Assembly: GCF_027595985.1 (NCBI RefSeq)
Contig: NC_073302.1
Coordinates: forward strand, 216,716,354 to 216,780,353
Source of the DNA: Sorex araneus
Taxonomy: Eukaryota > Chordata > Mammalia > Eulipotyphla > Soricidae
DNA: 64,000 nt
Reading direction: 5' to 3'
Part shown: one piece after another, positions 44,559 through 56,489 of the stretch
Layout of the letters: each line of letters opens with the position of its first letter
How positions within the stretch are numbered: position 1 is the stretch's first letter
Position numbers and translations under genes: made by a program
The notes under the pieces: generated by a model
Told to the model about the DNA's origin: nothing
Seen by the model: the letters and a program-made list of their open reading frames with translations, nothing else
The model's database searches: none

Positions 44559-45859
44559 TTAAATCCAATACCTACACATCCTGAAAAATATATGTATTAG
44601 TCATCTTTTTATTTTGTGACTCAGCAATAAAAATAATATAGTTCTTGATGAGTTTTCCTGCAATAAATGAACATTTTGGTCATGTTTAAGATTCACTTTA
44701 TTTATTCTGTGAAACGTCTTATGTCATTTTTTTTCTTTTTAGGGTGAGATATTCACATAACATAGATATTTCCTTATCTTTGATAAGAGTTGCAAATTTC
44801 TATTTTCCTATACATTTTTCTTCTTTTAAAAATATTTCTTTCTTCTAAATATTTCTTTTAAAAAATTTGTTTGCAATTATATTTAAAGCTTTATTTTTGA
44901 CATTAAGATTAGAAGATTTTTATTTCAAGTTTTCTTCTAGTACTTTCATTTTTTATATTAAAAATATTTCTATTTTTTGAATTTTTTATAGTGTATGGAG
45001 ATTCTAGAAATCTTCATTCTTGAATCAGATGTAAACGAATCCAGCCATTCAAATAAGTTTATCTATCTGTCATGGCTATTTTCACACTACAAAAACAGAG
45101 ATAAAGAGAGCAACACAAACATAAAAAGTCAAAATTATTTACTATTTAGTCTTTTATCAGGAAAAATTTGCCGACTCCTAGAATATAGAATATAAGATAT
45201 TATGTATCACTATTACCCCAAATTGTCTTATTTTAATTAGTCCCAAAACTTTCTTTTCAGGGAACAACTCTAATCTGCCTCCAAAGGAATATCATAAGGT
45301 TTATATTTCCTTTTTCCCTTTTTCTATATTAGACAGTTATCAGGTTGTTGTCATGATTCATCTTTTTCCTTCCTCCTATAATTTATCAGTAGAGACATAT
45401 TGTGTGTTTGTAGTCCACATATAGCTAGATTACCTTTAATATAACTTTTGTCCGGTTTAACCCCTGTCATTATTGGTATTATATATAAACTGACAGGTAC
45501 AGACTTAATTCAGATACAAAAAAGCAAATAAAGTTTCAATCATTTTCTAAGGAAACACTGAATTATTTGGCCAGTACCTTAGTACATTGAAAAAAGGACT
45601 ATAAAGTGCTTCAATCTTTCCCCCTCTGGAGTTTCATGGCATTTATTGGTCACTGTAACTTGAGTATGTGGGTTTGAAGATACAGTTTTCTCAACACCAG
45701 GAGGGCATTTCCAGTGAGATGTTTGTGATAAGAGAAACACACGCATGCATGCAAGCACACACACACACATACACACTCCTTTTCAGAAAAAATAATTAAA
45801 TGATCTGTAACCAAAATATTCACTATTCCAGTTTAAAATTAGAGTACTTGTTAAAGTAG
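44559..45859. other. No recognised feature
   Basis: AT-rich unique DNA. A short CA/GCA run lies at 45,740-45,775. Confidence 0.4.
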
Positions 45860-45913
45860 ATTATAAATATATACATATATAGAATATATATATATTTGTA
45901 TATATATATATAT
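45860..45913. repeat. TA microsatellite
   Basis: Impure TATATA adjoining the 3' end of the SINE at 45,914. Confidence 0.85.
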
Positions 45914-46084
45914 ATCACTGTATCACTGTCATCCCGTTGCTCATTGATTTGCTCCAGCAGGCATGAGTAGCATCTCCATTGTGGGACTTTTTGTTACTGT
46001 TTTTGGCATATCGAATGCACCACGGCAAGCTTTCCAGGCTCTGAGGTGCACGTGAGATACTCTCGGTAGCTTTAAGGGCTCTCC
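45914..46084 (-). mobile_element. tRNA-derived SINE, RTE-tailed form, 5'-truncated
   Basis: 'tcactgtatcactgtcatcc', 'gttgctcattgatttgctcc' and 'ttggcatatcgaatgcacca' are present. The copy stops at 'gggctctcc', so the tRNA head is missing and TA repeat follows. Confidence 0.9.
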
Positions 46085-46180
46085 TATATATATACATATA
46101 TCTCCTATATATATTATATATGTGTATATATATCGTTAAGGGCTCTCTTATATATATGTATGCATATATATGTATATCAT
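46085..46180. repeat. TA-rich repeat containing a duplicated 'taagggctctc' word
   Basis: 'ttaagggctctc' plus TA repeat occurs at about 46,072 and again at about 46,136, showing that the end of the SINE was duplicated together with TA repeat. Confidence 0.75.
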
Positions 46181-46207
46181 CCTGTTCTAATTTATTAAAT
46201 TTGATTT

Positions 46208-46448
46208 TAAGTGGTAGAGTGTTTGCCTTTCACGTGGCCTACTCGTGTTCGATTCCTCCGCCCCTCCTGGAGAGCCAGGCAAGCTCCCGAGAATATTGCA
46301 CCCGCACGGCAGAGCCTGGCAAGCTCCCTGTGGCGTATTGGATATGCCAAAAATAGTAACAATAAGTCTCACAATGAGTGACGTTACTGGTGCCCACTTG
46401 AACAAATCGATGAGCAATAGGATGACAGTGATAGTGACAGTGACAGTC
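46208..46448 (+). mobile_element. tRNA-derived SINE, RTE-tailed form, plus strand
   Basis: It reads head to tail: 'gtggtagagtgtttgccttt', the B box 'cgtgttcgattcc', 'ggcaagctcccgagaatatt', 'ttggatatgccaaaaatagt', 'cttgaacaaatcgatgagca' and a terminal 'gatagtgacagtgacag' repeat. The first few bases of the tRNA head are missing. This forward copy shows best how a tRNA promoter is joined to an RTE-like 3' end. Confidence 0.93.
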
Positions 46449-46739
46449 TGGAGTATATGTAAAACATCTTTGATTAACATATAGGTTTGGATTGTCTGAT
46501 TTTGGTACACCCTAAAATCAAAAGCTGGCCCTGCTTTCTTTTAATTATGAGTTATGTGAATCAAATATCCTAGCAAGTGAAAAATGTGCTAATAAATTTG
46601 GCCTAATTTTACTCTTGCGCAATAATACAAAAAAATTAATTAAGTCTCCCTAAAATATTTAATCCAGTACATTATACTGTCCCTGTGTTGTTCCTTCAAA
46701 ATAAACTCATAAATAAGTCACTCAAATACACAACGATTC
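46449..46739. other. No recognised feature
   Basis: AT-rich DNA. Confidence 0.4.
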
Positions 46740-47560
46740 TTTCCCCAGGGGAGAAAAAGTAACTGAACCATGTGCAGATACCCTCTAAATGCCCAACTGG
46801 AAAGAAAGTGGGAGAGCAAGTGAACTGATGCAGTGAGTGAAAGAAGACTGTAGGCCAAGTGAACTTCAGTTCTTTAAAGAACTGTGAAATCGCTGTCGTT
46901 TTCGCAGCCTAGCAAATTTTAAATGGCCGCTTATTGTGAGGAACTCATTCGAGTACATTTGAAAGGCAGAACATCTAAATGCCAGGCGGCCTTTCCACCT
47001 CGCAGGAACTTTGATTGGGCCCTCGCTGCGAAGGAGAATGCAGAGACCTGAGTCGCCAGTACAGCTTCTATAGCACCCTGGGGTCCTTTGGAAAAGACTC
47101 CACTTCCAACCTCCGTCTATGAGGGGTTAGAACAGTGACTTTTCCAGGCAGGGGTTTGAGATAAACGACCTCCCGAGTCCCCGCTCATTCTCACGAGTCT
47201 TTGATTGTGAATTGACGAAGAGCAAGCCGACTTTAACTAGGTCATCCCAAGAGCTCACATACTGGCCTGTAGCTGGCATTCACTAAATCATATGGCGCAA
47301 AGAGTGAGGTGGACGTTGGGGAGGAAAACTAGCAGTGGCTATCTTTTTTAAGCTAATCTCTCTGGAGATTTTTATTTTCCCTAAATACTCGAGATGCTTT
47401 CTTCTCTACAAAGTTTCTCTAAGGAACAGTACTGATTACCTTGGACATGTCCAAATAAATCGCATGTGATTGTTTATGACATTGGTGTTTGCATAGCTAT
47501 CATTTAAAAACGTAAAACAAAAGAACGGAGATGCCTCCATTTGTCTGTGAAATTGGTTGG
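46740..47560. other. CpG-rich repeat-free block, candidate regulatory or conserved element
   Basis: Between about 46,880 and 47,330 I count roughly 20 CpG sites, far above the surrounding DNA, yet no SINE, LINE or LTR signature. Phrases such as 'tgtcgttttcgcagcc' and 'atggccgcttattgtg' look like unique sequence. No open frame stands out. It could be an enhancer, an unannotated promoter or 5' exon, or an unknown repeat. Confidence 0.4.
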
Positions 47561-47719
47561 TAAGTGCAGGTAACATTTCAACTATTTTTTTTTTCTTAAG
47601 ACGTGATGAACAAATGCTTTCTTTCCATTGTCATCCTAATTTTCATTCATTTATTCATTCTTTCTTTCTTTCCCTTAACTTTAGGCACTATATTTTAGAA
47701 TACTGTTAATGATCGGGCT

Positions 47720-49010
47720 TCGTGCCTAAAATATCTCAACATTATAATATCCACTGAAATGTCTGTTTCCGTCCACCATTGCCTCAAGGCGTCCTACTCT
47801 TCAAACTCACTATCCCAATAATCTTCCTACTGTAGAAACATTCTTAGTTTCTTTTACCTTTGGTCATTTGTTATTCCAATACCATATTTCTTTCTTTCTT
47901 TATATGTCACATGAGAGAGATCAGTCTCTGTATGCCCTTCTCCTTATGACTAACTTCACTCTCCAGATCCATCAATGTAGCAGCAAATTTCAGGATTTCA
48001 CCTTTTCTTAAAGCAGAGTAATATTCCATTGTATATTTGTACCATAGTTTTTTACCCAGTCATCTGTTGGACACTTAGTTTGTTTCCAGGTTGTGGCTAT
48101 TGTGAATAGGTCTGCAATGAACATAGAAGTAGAAAAGACGTCTTGAAATAGAGTTTTGGGGCCCTTAGATGGTAGATGCCAAGTGGGAAGCGCAGTTTCC
48201 AGTTTATTGAGTAGTATCTACATTTTCCCAAAACAGCTGAAACGGTAAACATTCTGTCAGCAGTGAAAGAGCTATTCCCTGTAAGAAAAGCACCCTATTT
48301 TATACAGCCATTCCAACACTGGTTGTTTCTATTCTTTGTGATCCGTGTCAGTTCCATTGTTTTGATTTGCATTTCCTAGTACTAAGTGAAAAGCATTGTT
48401 TTATGTACCTTTTGTCCATCTGTATTTCCTCTTTGATAGTTTCTGTTCATTCATTTCTCCCATTTTTATTATTTTTTCTTGTAAATTTCTACCAGCATTT
48501 TACATATCTTAGATATCAACCCTGTATGTCATTAGTGTTGGGTAAATATTTTCTTCAAGTTTGTGGGATTTTTAAATGTATTCATTCAATCACTCTGGAA
48601 ACATGAGTGACCATTTAGTTCTCAGTCACTTAATTCCAGGATCAATGAGCTTCTTCACCGTCATTTTATTTTTTCATCTTCCTTACAAAACCTCTTGATG
48701 TATCATGAGCTACGTGATATCTAATAATGTAGAAGAAAAGTCAGATGTTATTCGTTACTGATGTCCTTGTAACTTCTTTGTCAAATATAAATATTCTTTG
48801 GAATAACTTCTCAAATTCACAAAATTTGAAGTTTTCTAAATATCTTTGTGATCACCAAATTCAATGATTTTTTGAGTAATAATGGTAAATTTGAGATTTG
48901 CTTTCAAAATTTTCATTGCATGTACCAAAGTCATTGTTTCTCACTTTTGAAAATGTTCCTTCTCCTTTATTTTGGATGAGTTAATTTACTAATACACTTT
49001 CTTATTAAAA
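47720..49010 (-). mobile_element. Ancient L1, 3' UTR and end of ORF2
   Basis: 'agtaatattccattgtat', 'ttaccatag'-like text, 'ccaggttgtggctattgtga' and 'tctgcaatgaacatag' follow the L1 3' region in reverse. 'gtgatccgtgtcagttccat' and later eroded phrases continue it. There are no usable frames. Confidence 0.75.
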
Positions 49011-49049
49011 ATGGAAGCCTCAGTTACCCCTAGCCAGCTGCTGTGAGCA

Positions 49050-49485
49050 GTTCCACTTTTGGCTAGCCCATCATACATATTTGACTGCCTGCAAATTCCA
49101 AGCTTTTCTGATAAATAGAGATTAAACAATTGTTCATCATAAAATTCTGCCCCAGAGCTTAGCCTCATGAGGAGACTAAGATTGTGGACAATTGTGAGGC
49201 AGATGACCAGAAAGATTCAAACCAACCAGACCACACTGTAGACTCCCGGGAATCTCTAATATTTGCCGATTGATAAGAAATGCAAGGGTCTTTAAAAAGG
49301 CCTACACAAAACTTACTTTTAACTTAGTCCTATACTAAGTCCCTCCCCAATTAAGAAGCTCCATTTTTTTCTCTTTTATTTTCCAATAAACTTTTCTATT
49401 TTCCATTCTGAGCCTGAGCATCTTTATTATTCAATATTTTCATTCTTGAAAACTCTGGGAATTGCGAATGAGCTAACAGTGTTCC
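49050..49485 (+). mobile_element. Possible solo LTR of an unknown retrovirus
   Basis: It has LTR-like spacing: a TATA-like 'tctttaaaaaggcc' (about 49,291), AATAAA at 49,385-49,390 and a CA-ending boundary 'gagctaaca' (about 49,480). The start is unclear and no target duplication was found. It is not related to the LTR pair at 8,234 and 57,334. Confidence 0.35.
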
Positions 49486-49604
49486 ACTGCTGCTACTTCT
49501 GCCTTACCTGCATCATTATAAGAGCAGAAGACACAAGTAATTTCTCTTTATAAAACAAATTCTTCCTATAAGACAACTTATAAAAATGAACAGAAAAGCT
49601 ACAT

Positions 49605-49770
49605 TTGGGGCTCAAGAGAGAATAGAAATATTAAAGTGCATGCCTTGCACAAGGTCAGCCCTAATTCAATTTTTGCATTGTCACGAGGAATGTAAGAACA
49701 GAACATGAGTAAACTCTGAGTACCACTGGATATGGCCCCCACACGAAAAAAAAAAACGATAAAAATTTAT
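49605..49770 (+). mobile_element. tRNA-derived SINE, A-tailed form, old copy
   Basis: 'ggggctcaagagagaataga' (head), 'gcatgccttgcacaaggtca', 'ctctgagtaccactggatat' and an A11 run near 49,746. Confidence 0.82.
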
Positions 49771-49952
49771 GTTGTACAAAAGTTCATAGACACCATTAAA
49801 CCACAAAAATAAATGGCAATTTTTAGAGAAAATATGATTTCTTTACTTTTAAGAATATGTTTTTAAAGAGAAGGGAATATAGTGGTTTCTTCCATTGTTT
49901 TGGTTCCTATATAAGTAAAGTATTTTCAAAGGTTTAAAGTGATGTATTTTTG

Positions 49953-50095
49953 AGGGCCCAGAGCAATAGTACAGAATATAGAGCACTTACCTTGCAAAGA
50001 CAGACCTGGATTCAATTCCTGGCACTACATATGGTTCCTTGATCCCCTTCAGGAGTAATCCCTGAGCACAGGGATTCCCTGAGTGCTACCTGTTT
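49953..50095 (+). mobile_element. tRNA-derived SINE, A-tailed form
   Basis: 'gggcccagagcaatagtaca', 'cctggattcaattcctggca', 'tacatatggttccttgatcc' and 'aggagtaatccctgagcaca'. The tail is lost. Confidence 0.87.
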
Positions 50096-53000
50096 TAATT
50101 GTACTTTTACATGGGTCACTATCAGCAGTTTGGGGATAGTACTGAGGCTGGGGTCACTCTCTGTAATGCTCAGCCTCATTATTCACTGCTTTATTTGCTG
50201 AGTCCTGGCTGTACGAGGGGATACTAGGGCCATACCTAGTGATGACACGGGGTGGGCGTGAGGATGAAAGAGAGTCTATACCACTGGACATCAACCTGAG
50301 GGCCTCACATAGGCATTATAAAACTTGAACATTCTTCCTGGCCCCTACGCTAACTATTTTTTTGAAAAATTATTCTAAGCAAATTCACTGCAACTTAGAA
50401 GTTTTCAATGGGCATTTTATACAACACTTGTGTAAATTATCTTGAGCAATAGAATTGTCATCTGTTGAATCAATATGCATCCAATTGATATGTTGTCATA
50501 GATATTAAAGACATGCTGGTTCAGAACTTTGAAACTGTAATAACCAAAACATACGGGCTCACAGGAAACCATCTCCTACCCACACCCTGTTAAATTATAA
50601 ACATCCCTAAAGAAATATCACTTGGGTATATTGCAGTTTCTGCCAACAGAAAATCACTTTGTTACTATTTCAGTTACAAAGTGCAGTAGAAATCTCAAAC
50701 ATTTGAATATTCAAAGTGAATCATTACCATGTGTATAGGCAGCACATTTGGCAAATGCTGGACAATTGAACACTGAGGATTTGTGATAAACCACAGTTGC
50801 AACAGAACAGTTGGAGTTCAGGTTTTAATTTGTTCTTGAGAGTATGAAGTTATAGCTTATCATACTGGCCAGGCCAACCTGTGGTGTATTTTTTTCTGAA
50901 TCCTTTCACTGACATTTTAAAAGTTATTCCAATATGTTAATGGGGTAGAATTTTCTTCTTTTACTATCTATTACACACACTCAGGCAATGAGAACTCTTA
51001 GGAATAGTCAATATATTCAAATCACATCAAACAATTTAAGGGGCAAATAAACCAGACAATATTTCAGACATTGGAGTGAAAGAAACTTATACAATTATAT
51101 ACAAATCAATTTTAAATAGCCAAAATGTTGCCAAGAACACCATTGTTAAAAGAAAGTTTAACCCCTATATTCTACAAATACTTTGATTTATCTTTGTCAA
51201 GATCAATGGATCAGGATCAGATACTAACAAAGCAAGACGAGATAGTAATGCAAAGATTATCAGAGTCCTTAAGAGCTTGCACTTTACCTCAACCAAAATA
51301 TTGATCACAGGACAAACTCATGCGTTAGAACATCAACAAAATGACTAAACCTATGCTTTCTATGATAAAAAAAATTGGAACTGTAGTATTAGAAGCATTA
51401 TAATTAACATAAACTTTTGGGAAAAAACACCTATGCTTATGTAACAGAGATCCAAAAGGTTATTTTCTGAATTTAGACAAACCTCATAATGATCATGAAA
51501 GTAGGATATATAGCATATTTTCCTCTATAATAGATATACATTCCTTTTAGAAAAGATTTAAACAAGTTTTAATAACAAATCTTCACATGTTTGAGGTAGG
51601 GCATATAATTCATGTGGAATCTATCTATCCATCTATCTCAAAATATACAAGTATCTGCATATATGTATATATATGTTATATGTATGTATATATAGTCAAA
51701 ACAATGGGAATGGAATTTAATATCACAATGTAAGCTATAAAAGCCTATACAATATTAACTTTACACATATATATTTATTTAAAAAGCTAGGACTAAGGTG
51801 AGATATAGAACTAAAGCCAAGACTTAAGTATGATAGGAGGGTGTGCAATAGGTTCAGAGATTAACATAGTTCTCTCTAAATACAATTTTGCATTATTGGT
51901 CTCACTCTATGTATTTGAGAAAACTATTTTCATGTTATTTTCTGCTCCTCTTAAATATGGTGTTAGGTCTTGCCTTTTAAAACCAGCACTGGCATAAAGA
52001 ATGTATTTTAAGCAGCTTGTTGCTAGAATTCACAATTCTTAGACAAACTCGAGTACATTTGATTCATACTCATTAATTAAATCATGAAAGAGTAACTACT
52101 CTGGAGATACACATTCTCAGCAGGAGAAACAATAGAAATCAATTTACATCAGAATGGAGCCCTTTGGGCTCCAGAATCAAAATACCTTAGTTCATTTTGT
52201 ATTACTCTAAGAAAACAACAATGGAATGTGTGTTTAGTGGAGATTACTAGCAAATAAGTATCTTTTTTTCCATTTCTTCTCTCTTTTCATTTTTAGAGAA
52301 AAATAGAAAAGGATATTAAAAGATTATAGTTACAATTTTCTTTTTATCAACTACTCAAATACCTTTTTATATGTCACCGTTACCTCAAAGGGTAACAACC
52401 TTTGCAAATCCATGAGGCATTTTCCTTTTTACCTCACAAAATACTTATCAAAAATTCAAGTACTCATGTGTTACATAAATTAGTAAAATGACAACAGTAG
52501 TGATAAATTAGGTTTTAATAGTCATTGAAAGAAAACAATTTCATCTAATGTGTAAGTACATCTTGAAACACAGTACTTAAAGATGAAAGATTTAGAAATA
52601 AAATGCTCTCTATTGTAGTTTTATTTAAAATTAATTGAGTTCTGATAGCTATCAATCAATTTACTGGTTAATTTTACTTTACCCAATTCCTAGTTATTGA
52701 CTGTTTTCGGAAAATAAATAAAATAGACATTATAAAGGATAATACAGTACTTCACATAAGTGGGGCCAAAATATTCTTCCTTGTATTTATTTTATTTCTT
52801 TTATATAATGTGATTTTTTTCATTCATCCATTTTGCTAACATTTCTTGATATTATCAATGTTTCAAGAATTATATTAGGAACTTGCAGTTCAATAGTGAG
52901 TGAAAAGGGATTTTTTCCCATACCACTTGCTAGTCAATTTGACATCCACAGGATGTTAAAACTTAATGAACTATGATATTCCTTTGTAAATATAATATTA

Positions 53001-53818
53001 GTCAATGCTGACAGAAATAGTAAAACAATTATTGCAATGTATATTTATGAAAATTATTTGTCTGGTGTCATGTAAGTTTAATATTAAATTACTTGCCTCA
53101 CTTCCTTATCCCTGATCATTTGGGAACATTGCAATCTGAAGTACATTGTTGGTCCTGAATAGCTCTTTAGATTAATTATTCTAGGAGCATATATTGTCTA
53201 TGGGAGAAAAGACTTACTGAGAAACAGAGTGTTATAGCTGAAAGATAACTCCTGATAACACTTGTCCAGATGTGAAGGTCTCAAATATTTGAGATGAGAA
53301 TCCCTTGTAAAAAAAACCCTTTTTCACAAATGGAAACAAAACCGTTAGATGCCCTTCACTGTTTCATATTTTTTACATTAATTAGTTGTTCACACTGAAA
53401 AAAATGATAATAATTGTCTATAATTGCATCCATTTTACATATTCTCCATAGAGATATTTATTTTGTTCTCCTGCCAAATTAAATGTATTTCAGAATATTT
53501 AAATGATTATGCTATGCATCATTCACTATTTTGTAGGCTTTCTAATTAGAACTGAGTTTTTTTATGTTTAGAAATATTTTTAAAAGCAGAGCTATTAAAT
53601 CATTTTTTTTTTCAGATGTTAGGTTTTTCAAGCAAATTGGTTCTCAGGAATGAAGCCCTAGAAATCTTTGTTAAACTGGCATATTTTTACTGAACTACTC
53701 ACATATTAACCACTGCTCACATAGTAACTCATTTTTAGATGAGCAATGAAGCACTAGTTACTATGTTGATAAATCTAATCCAATGAGAACTGATATTCAT
53801 ATCTAGGAATCTATAGAG
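50096..53818. other. Long repeat-poor AT-rich stretch
   Basis: About 3.7 kb with no SINE, recognisable L1 or LTR. 50,100-50,345 has SINE-like phrases ('tgctgagtcctggctgtacg') that I cannot confirm. 51,620-51,700 holds short ATCT and TATA microsatellites. No coding exon could be supported. Confidence 0.45.
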
Positions 53819-53830
53819 AAGACAATTTTT

Positions 53831-54467
53831 TTTTAATTTTATTTTATTGAATCACCATGTGGAAAATTACAATGCTTTCAGGCTTAAGTCTTAGTCATAA
53901 AATGATGAAACAACCATCCCTTCACCAGTGCCCATATCCCACCACCAAAGACAAAAAAAAAAAAAACAACCACAGTACACCTCCCATCCCGCCCACCCCC
54001 GCACTCACCCCCCGCCTTGTAACTGATAAATTTCACTTTACTTTCTATTTACTTTGGTTACATTCAATATTTCAACACAAACCTCACCATTATTATTAGG
54101 AGCACCCCACTAGAGTCAGACCTGTTGTGAAGAGAAATGAGGTCACGCGGTTTTGTATTTCTGTACTTTAACAACTAAGTCCAGGGAGATTTCTTCCTGA
54201 TCATTGCAAGCTGGTAAACCCCATCTGTGGTTGTCATAATATGGCGGTCCCCACGCCCTTCGTCCCCGGGAAGGGAAAGCCGAGAGAGAGAAATACCTTT
54301 CCCCTCCTAGGCGGGCATGGGGTCGCGGCTTAGTTCTCTGGCTGGAGACATTCTGCAAGGAGCAGTCCATGTTGAAGTTGGTTCAGCTGGGTCTGGATTC
54401 ACACTCGTGCAGCTGTGGAGGAGCCGCACACGCGTGTGGCCCCCAGGGTCACATCTCGGCAGCCGAA
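53831..54467 (-). mobile_element. Mini-L1 element with one promoter-like monomer and 12-bp target duplication
   Basis: AAGACAATTTTT at 53,819-53,830 is repeated at 54,468-54,479. The left end is 'ttgaatcaccatgtggaaa' after a T-rich tail. The L1-like 3' UTR runs to about 54,020, and one CpG-rich monomer from about 54,180 to 54,467 includes 'ggggtcgcggcttagttc' and AATATGGCGG. Because the duplication directly adjoins the monomer, this is probably a complete insertion of 637 bp. A 75-codon minus-strand frame (54,143-54,370) has no known motif. Confidence 0.88.
54238..54247 (-). promoter_or_regulatory. YY1-type motif in mini-L1 monomer
   Basis: AATATGGCGG, i.e. CCGCCATATT on the minus strand. 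It sits about 220 bp from the 5' end of the element and corresponds to 44,327-44,336 in the other copy. Confidence 0.55.
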
Positions 54468-54765
54468 AAGACAATTTTTAAGGTAACATAAACATATTGA
54501 TAACTTGTCCAGAGCAGCAAAAACAAATGATTGAATCAAGTTTGCTTTTTCCATGTATATGTATTTTTACTAGTTTATTTCTCTAATGTTGGAAAAAGTT
54601 ATAGATTTAATTTATAAAAGGAGAAAAATTTCTAAGACAGTCTTTGCAGAAATCTTAAGGATTCTGCCTAAGCTTTAATAAAACTACTTACTGGTACAGA
54701 TTTAAGCTATAAGTCAAATGCCTGAAAAGATAATGACTTTGTAGACTTACAATGTTGAACTCTAT

Positions 54766-54931
54766 TTTTTTTTTTAATTTTTGGGTCACACCTGGCGATG
54801 CACAGGGATTACTCCTGGCTGTGCACTCAGGAACCACCCCTGGCGGTGCTCAGAGGACCATATGGGATGCTGGGATTCAAACCCACCAGGGTAGACTGCA
54901 TGCCCTACCTGCTGTTCTATCACTCCAGCCC
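54766..54931 (-). mobile_element. tRNA-derived SINE, A-tailed form, young copy
   Basis: The T run is followed by 'gggtcacacctggcgatgca', 'ggaccatatgggatgctggg' and 'gttctatcactccagcccc'. Flanking CTATTTT-like sequence on both sides may be the target duplication. The B-box region has lost bases ('aaacccaccagggtagac'). Confidence 0.93.
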
Positions 54932-55679
54932 CTATTTTGTTATTTAACTATTTGAATAAGACTGGATCCTCAAATAATTTGAGATTGTGTAAATCCTGAA
55001 TTTGGCCTCTCATTAGAATCAAGAAAGCTTCCCGTAAATTCCACAGACAGCCATGTGATAAGGTGCCTAACGACAAACCACCATATCTACAAAATCTTCA
55101 AGACAATGTAACCAGGCTTCACATTCCCATTTATCCACTCTCTCTACTTCCTCCATCAAGATAAAGAAAACACCGTAGTCCTTGAGTGACTTTGAGCAAC
55201 CTGTCTGCTCTAGCTGTCCCGGAGTTGATTATAGGGAGAAAGTCTGCAGTCTTAGTGAGCTTAGTGAGCCACAAGTCGTTTTTGCCCGCTGGGCTTGTGT
55301 TCCCTGTGAAGCTATCTGTCAACCTTTAAAACAGCATGCAGTGACTCCCGGTTAGGAACACACGGAACTGTTACAGAGTGTTGAGTATTGCAGGCCACTG
55401 GTAAGGAAAAGGGAGATGCTGAATTGGAGGAATGTTCTAGGATTTCTGATCAAGAACCCTCCTGGGAAGCATTCATTACATGTTTGCCTCCTGTGTGCTG
55501 GAGTCCCTTTACACAGTTAGCTTTATCTTGGCAAAAAGTTTGGCTTCTTATAAGTTTCTATTTCTCTAGAGCCAAAGAATATGGGGTCAACAACAAAGTG
55601 ATAAAGATCAAATACAAATTTGTTGGGGAAAAAGAGTGCAGATAGGAATTTTTATCGATGATTTTAACACAGGTATTCT
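54932..55679. other. No recognised feature
   Basis: Unique DNA of average composition. The 85-codon frame 55,388-55,645 has no motif and no exon context. Confidence 0.4.
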
Positions 55680-55862
55680 ATGGTCAGAGAAATAGTGCAG
55701 GGTTAAAGATCTTGTGTGCAAGCATCTGGGCCAAGCTTGATCCCCAGCACCCATATGATCTTCTGAGCATTTTCAATAGTGATTCCTTTGTAGAGAACCC
55801 ATTGCTGGATCTGCGCCCCACCCCATATGTGTATGGATACAAAATAAATAAATGAAATAAAA
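55680..55862 (+). mobile_element. tRNA-derived SINE, A-tailed form, old copy
   Basis: 'ggtcagagaaatagtgcagg', 'gccaagcttgatccccagca', 'catatgatcttctgagcatt' and an (aaat)n-type tail. Confidence 0.82.
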
Positions 55863-56440
55863 TCCATTGCTTCTGAAATGTGTCTTGCAAGCATCTTAAG
55901 GGCTTTAAGTTACCTGAAAGTTTATAGAAGTCCATACTTAGATATGGAAGTAAAAAATACTATTTAAAAAAATATTCTTTTATTCCAAAATCTAACTTCG
56001 ATGTATAGTTTATTTAGTTATACTTACTAGCTATAATATGTGGTTTATTTCTGTTATCAAACTTAATACTTTAAATTATAACAATTTAAATATTTCATTT
56101 CAGTATGAGTTTTTTGTTTTATATTTTAGGATTATTTGTCCTATTTGCCTCTCCAGTAAATTGAGAGTTCCGATAAATTTTGAACTCTACTCTTCAACAC
56201 CTCCATCATAATACCTAGAACTTAGTAGTATTCCATATAATATCTTATGGGAGATGTGGAATAGTGCAAAAAAGTCTAACATGCTATTATTAATAGCATG
56301 ACCCTCAGGGAAAGTTAATGAATATTAGCTGATAGGTGGCTAATCATATATGTTCTAATATTTTATAAAATAAAAAGTGTTTTGGCAAAACAAGTGAAAT
56401 TTTTATTAATTCTATATATTTTATTCCACAAAAGATAAGT
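55863..56440. other. No recognised feature
   Basis: AT-rich DNA. Confidence 0.4.
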
Positions 56441-56457
56441 TAGAACATATCATTCTT

Positions 56458-56489
56458 CACTTGATCTTAGCCAAAAGGCCGAGAAACGA
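56458..56489 (-). pseudogene. U2 snRNA 5'-end pseudogene (32 nt)
   Basis: On the minus strand it reads TCGTTTCTCGGCCTTTTGGC and on to AAGATCAAGTG, the first part of U2 snRNA with one change (C to T at the fifth base of U2). It is flanked by TAGAACATATCATTCTT at 56,441-56,457 and 56,490-56,506, a perfect 17-bp target duplication. There is no poly(A). Truncated snRNA pseudogenes with direct repeats and no A tail are a known class in mammals. The insert includes the branch-recognition-proximal 5' domain only and cannot work as U2. Confidence 0.92.
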
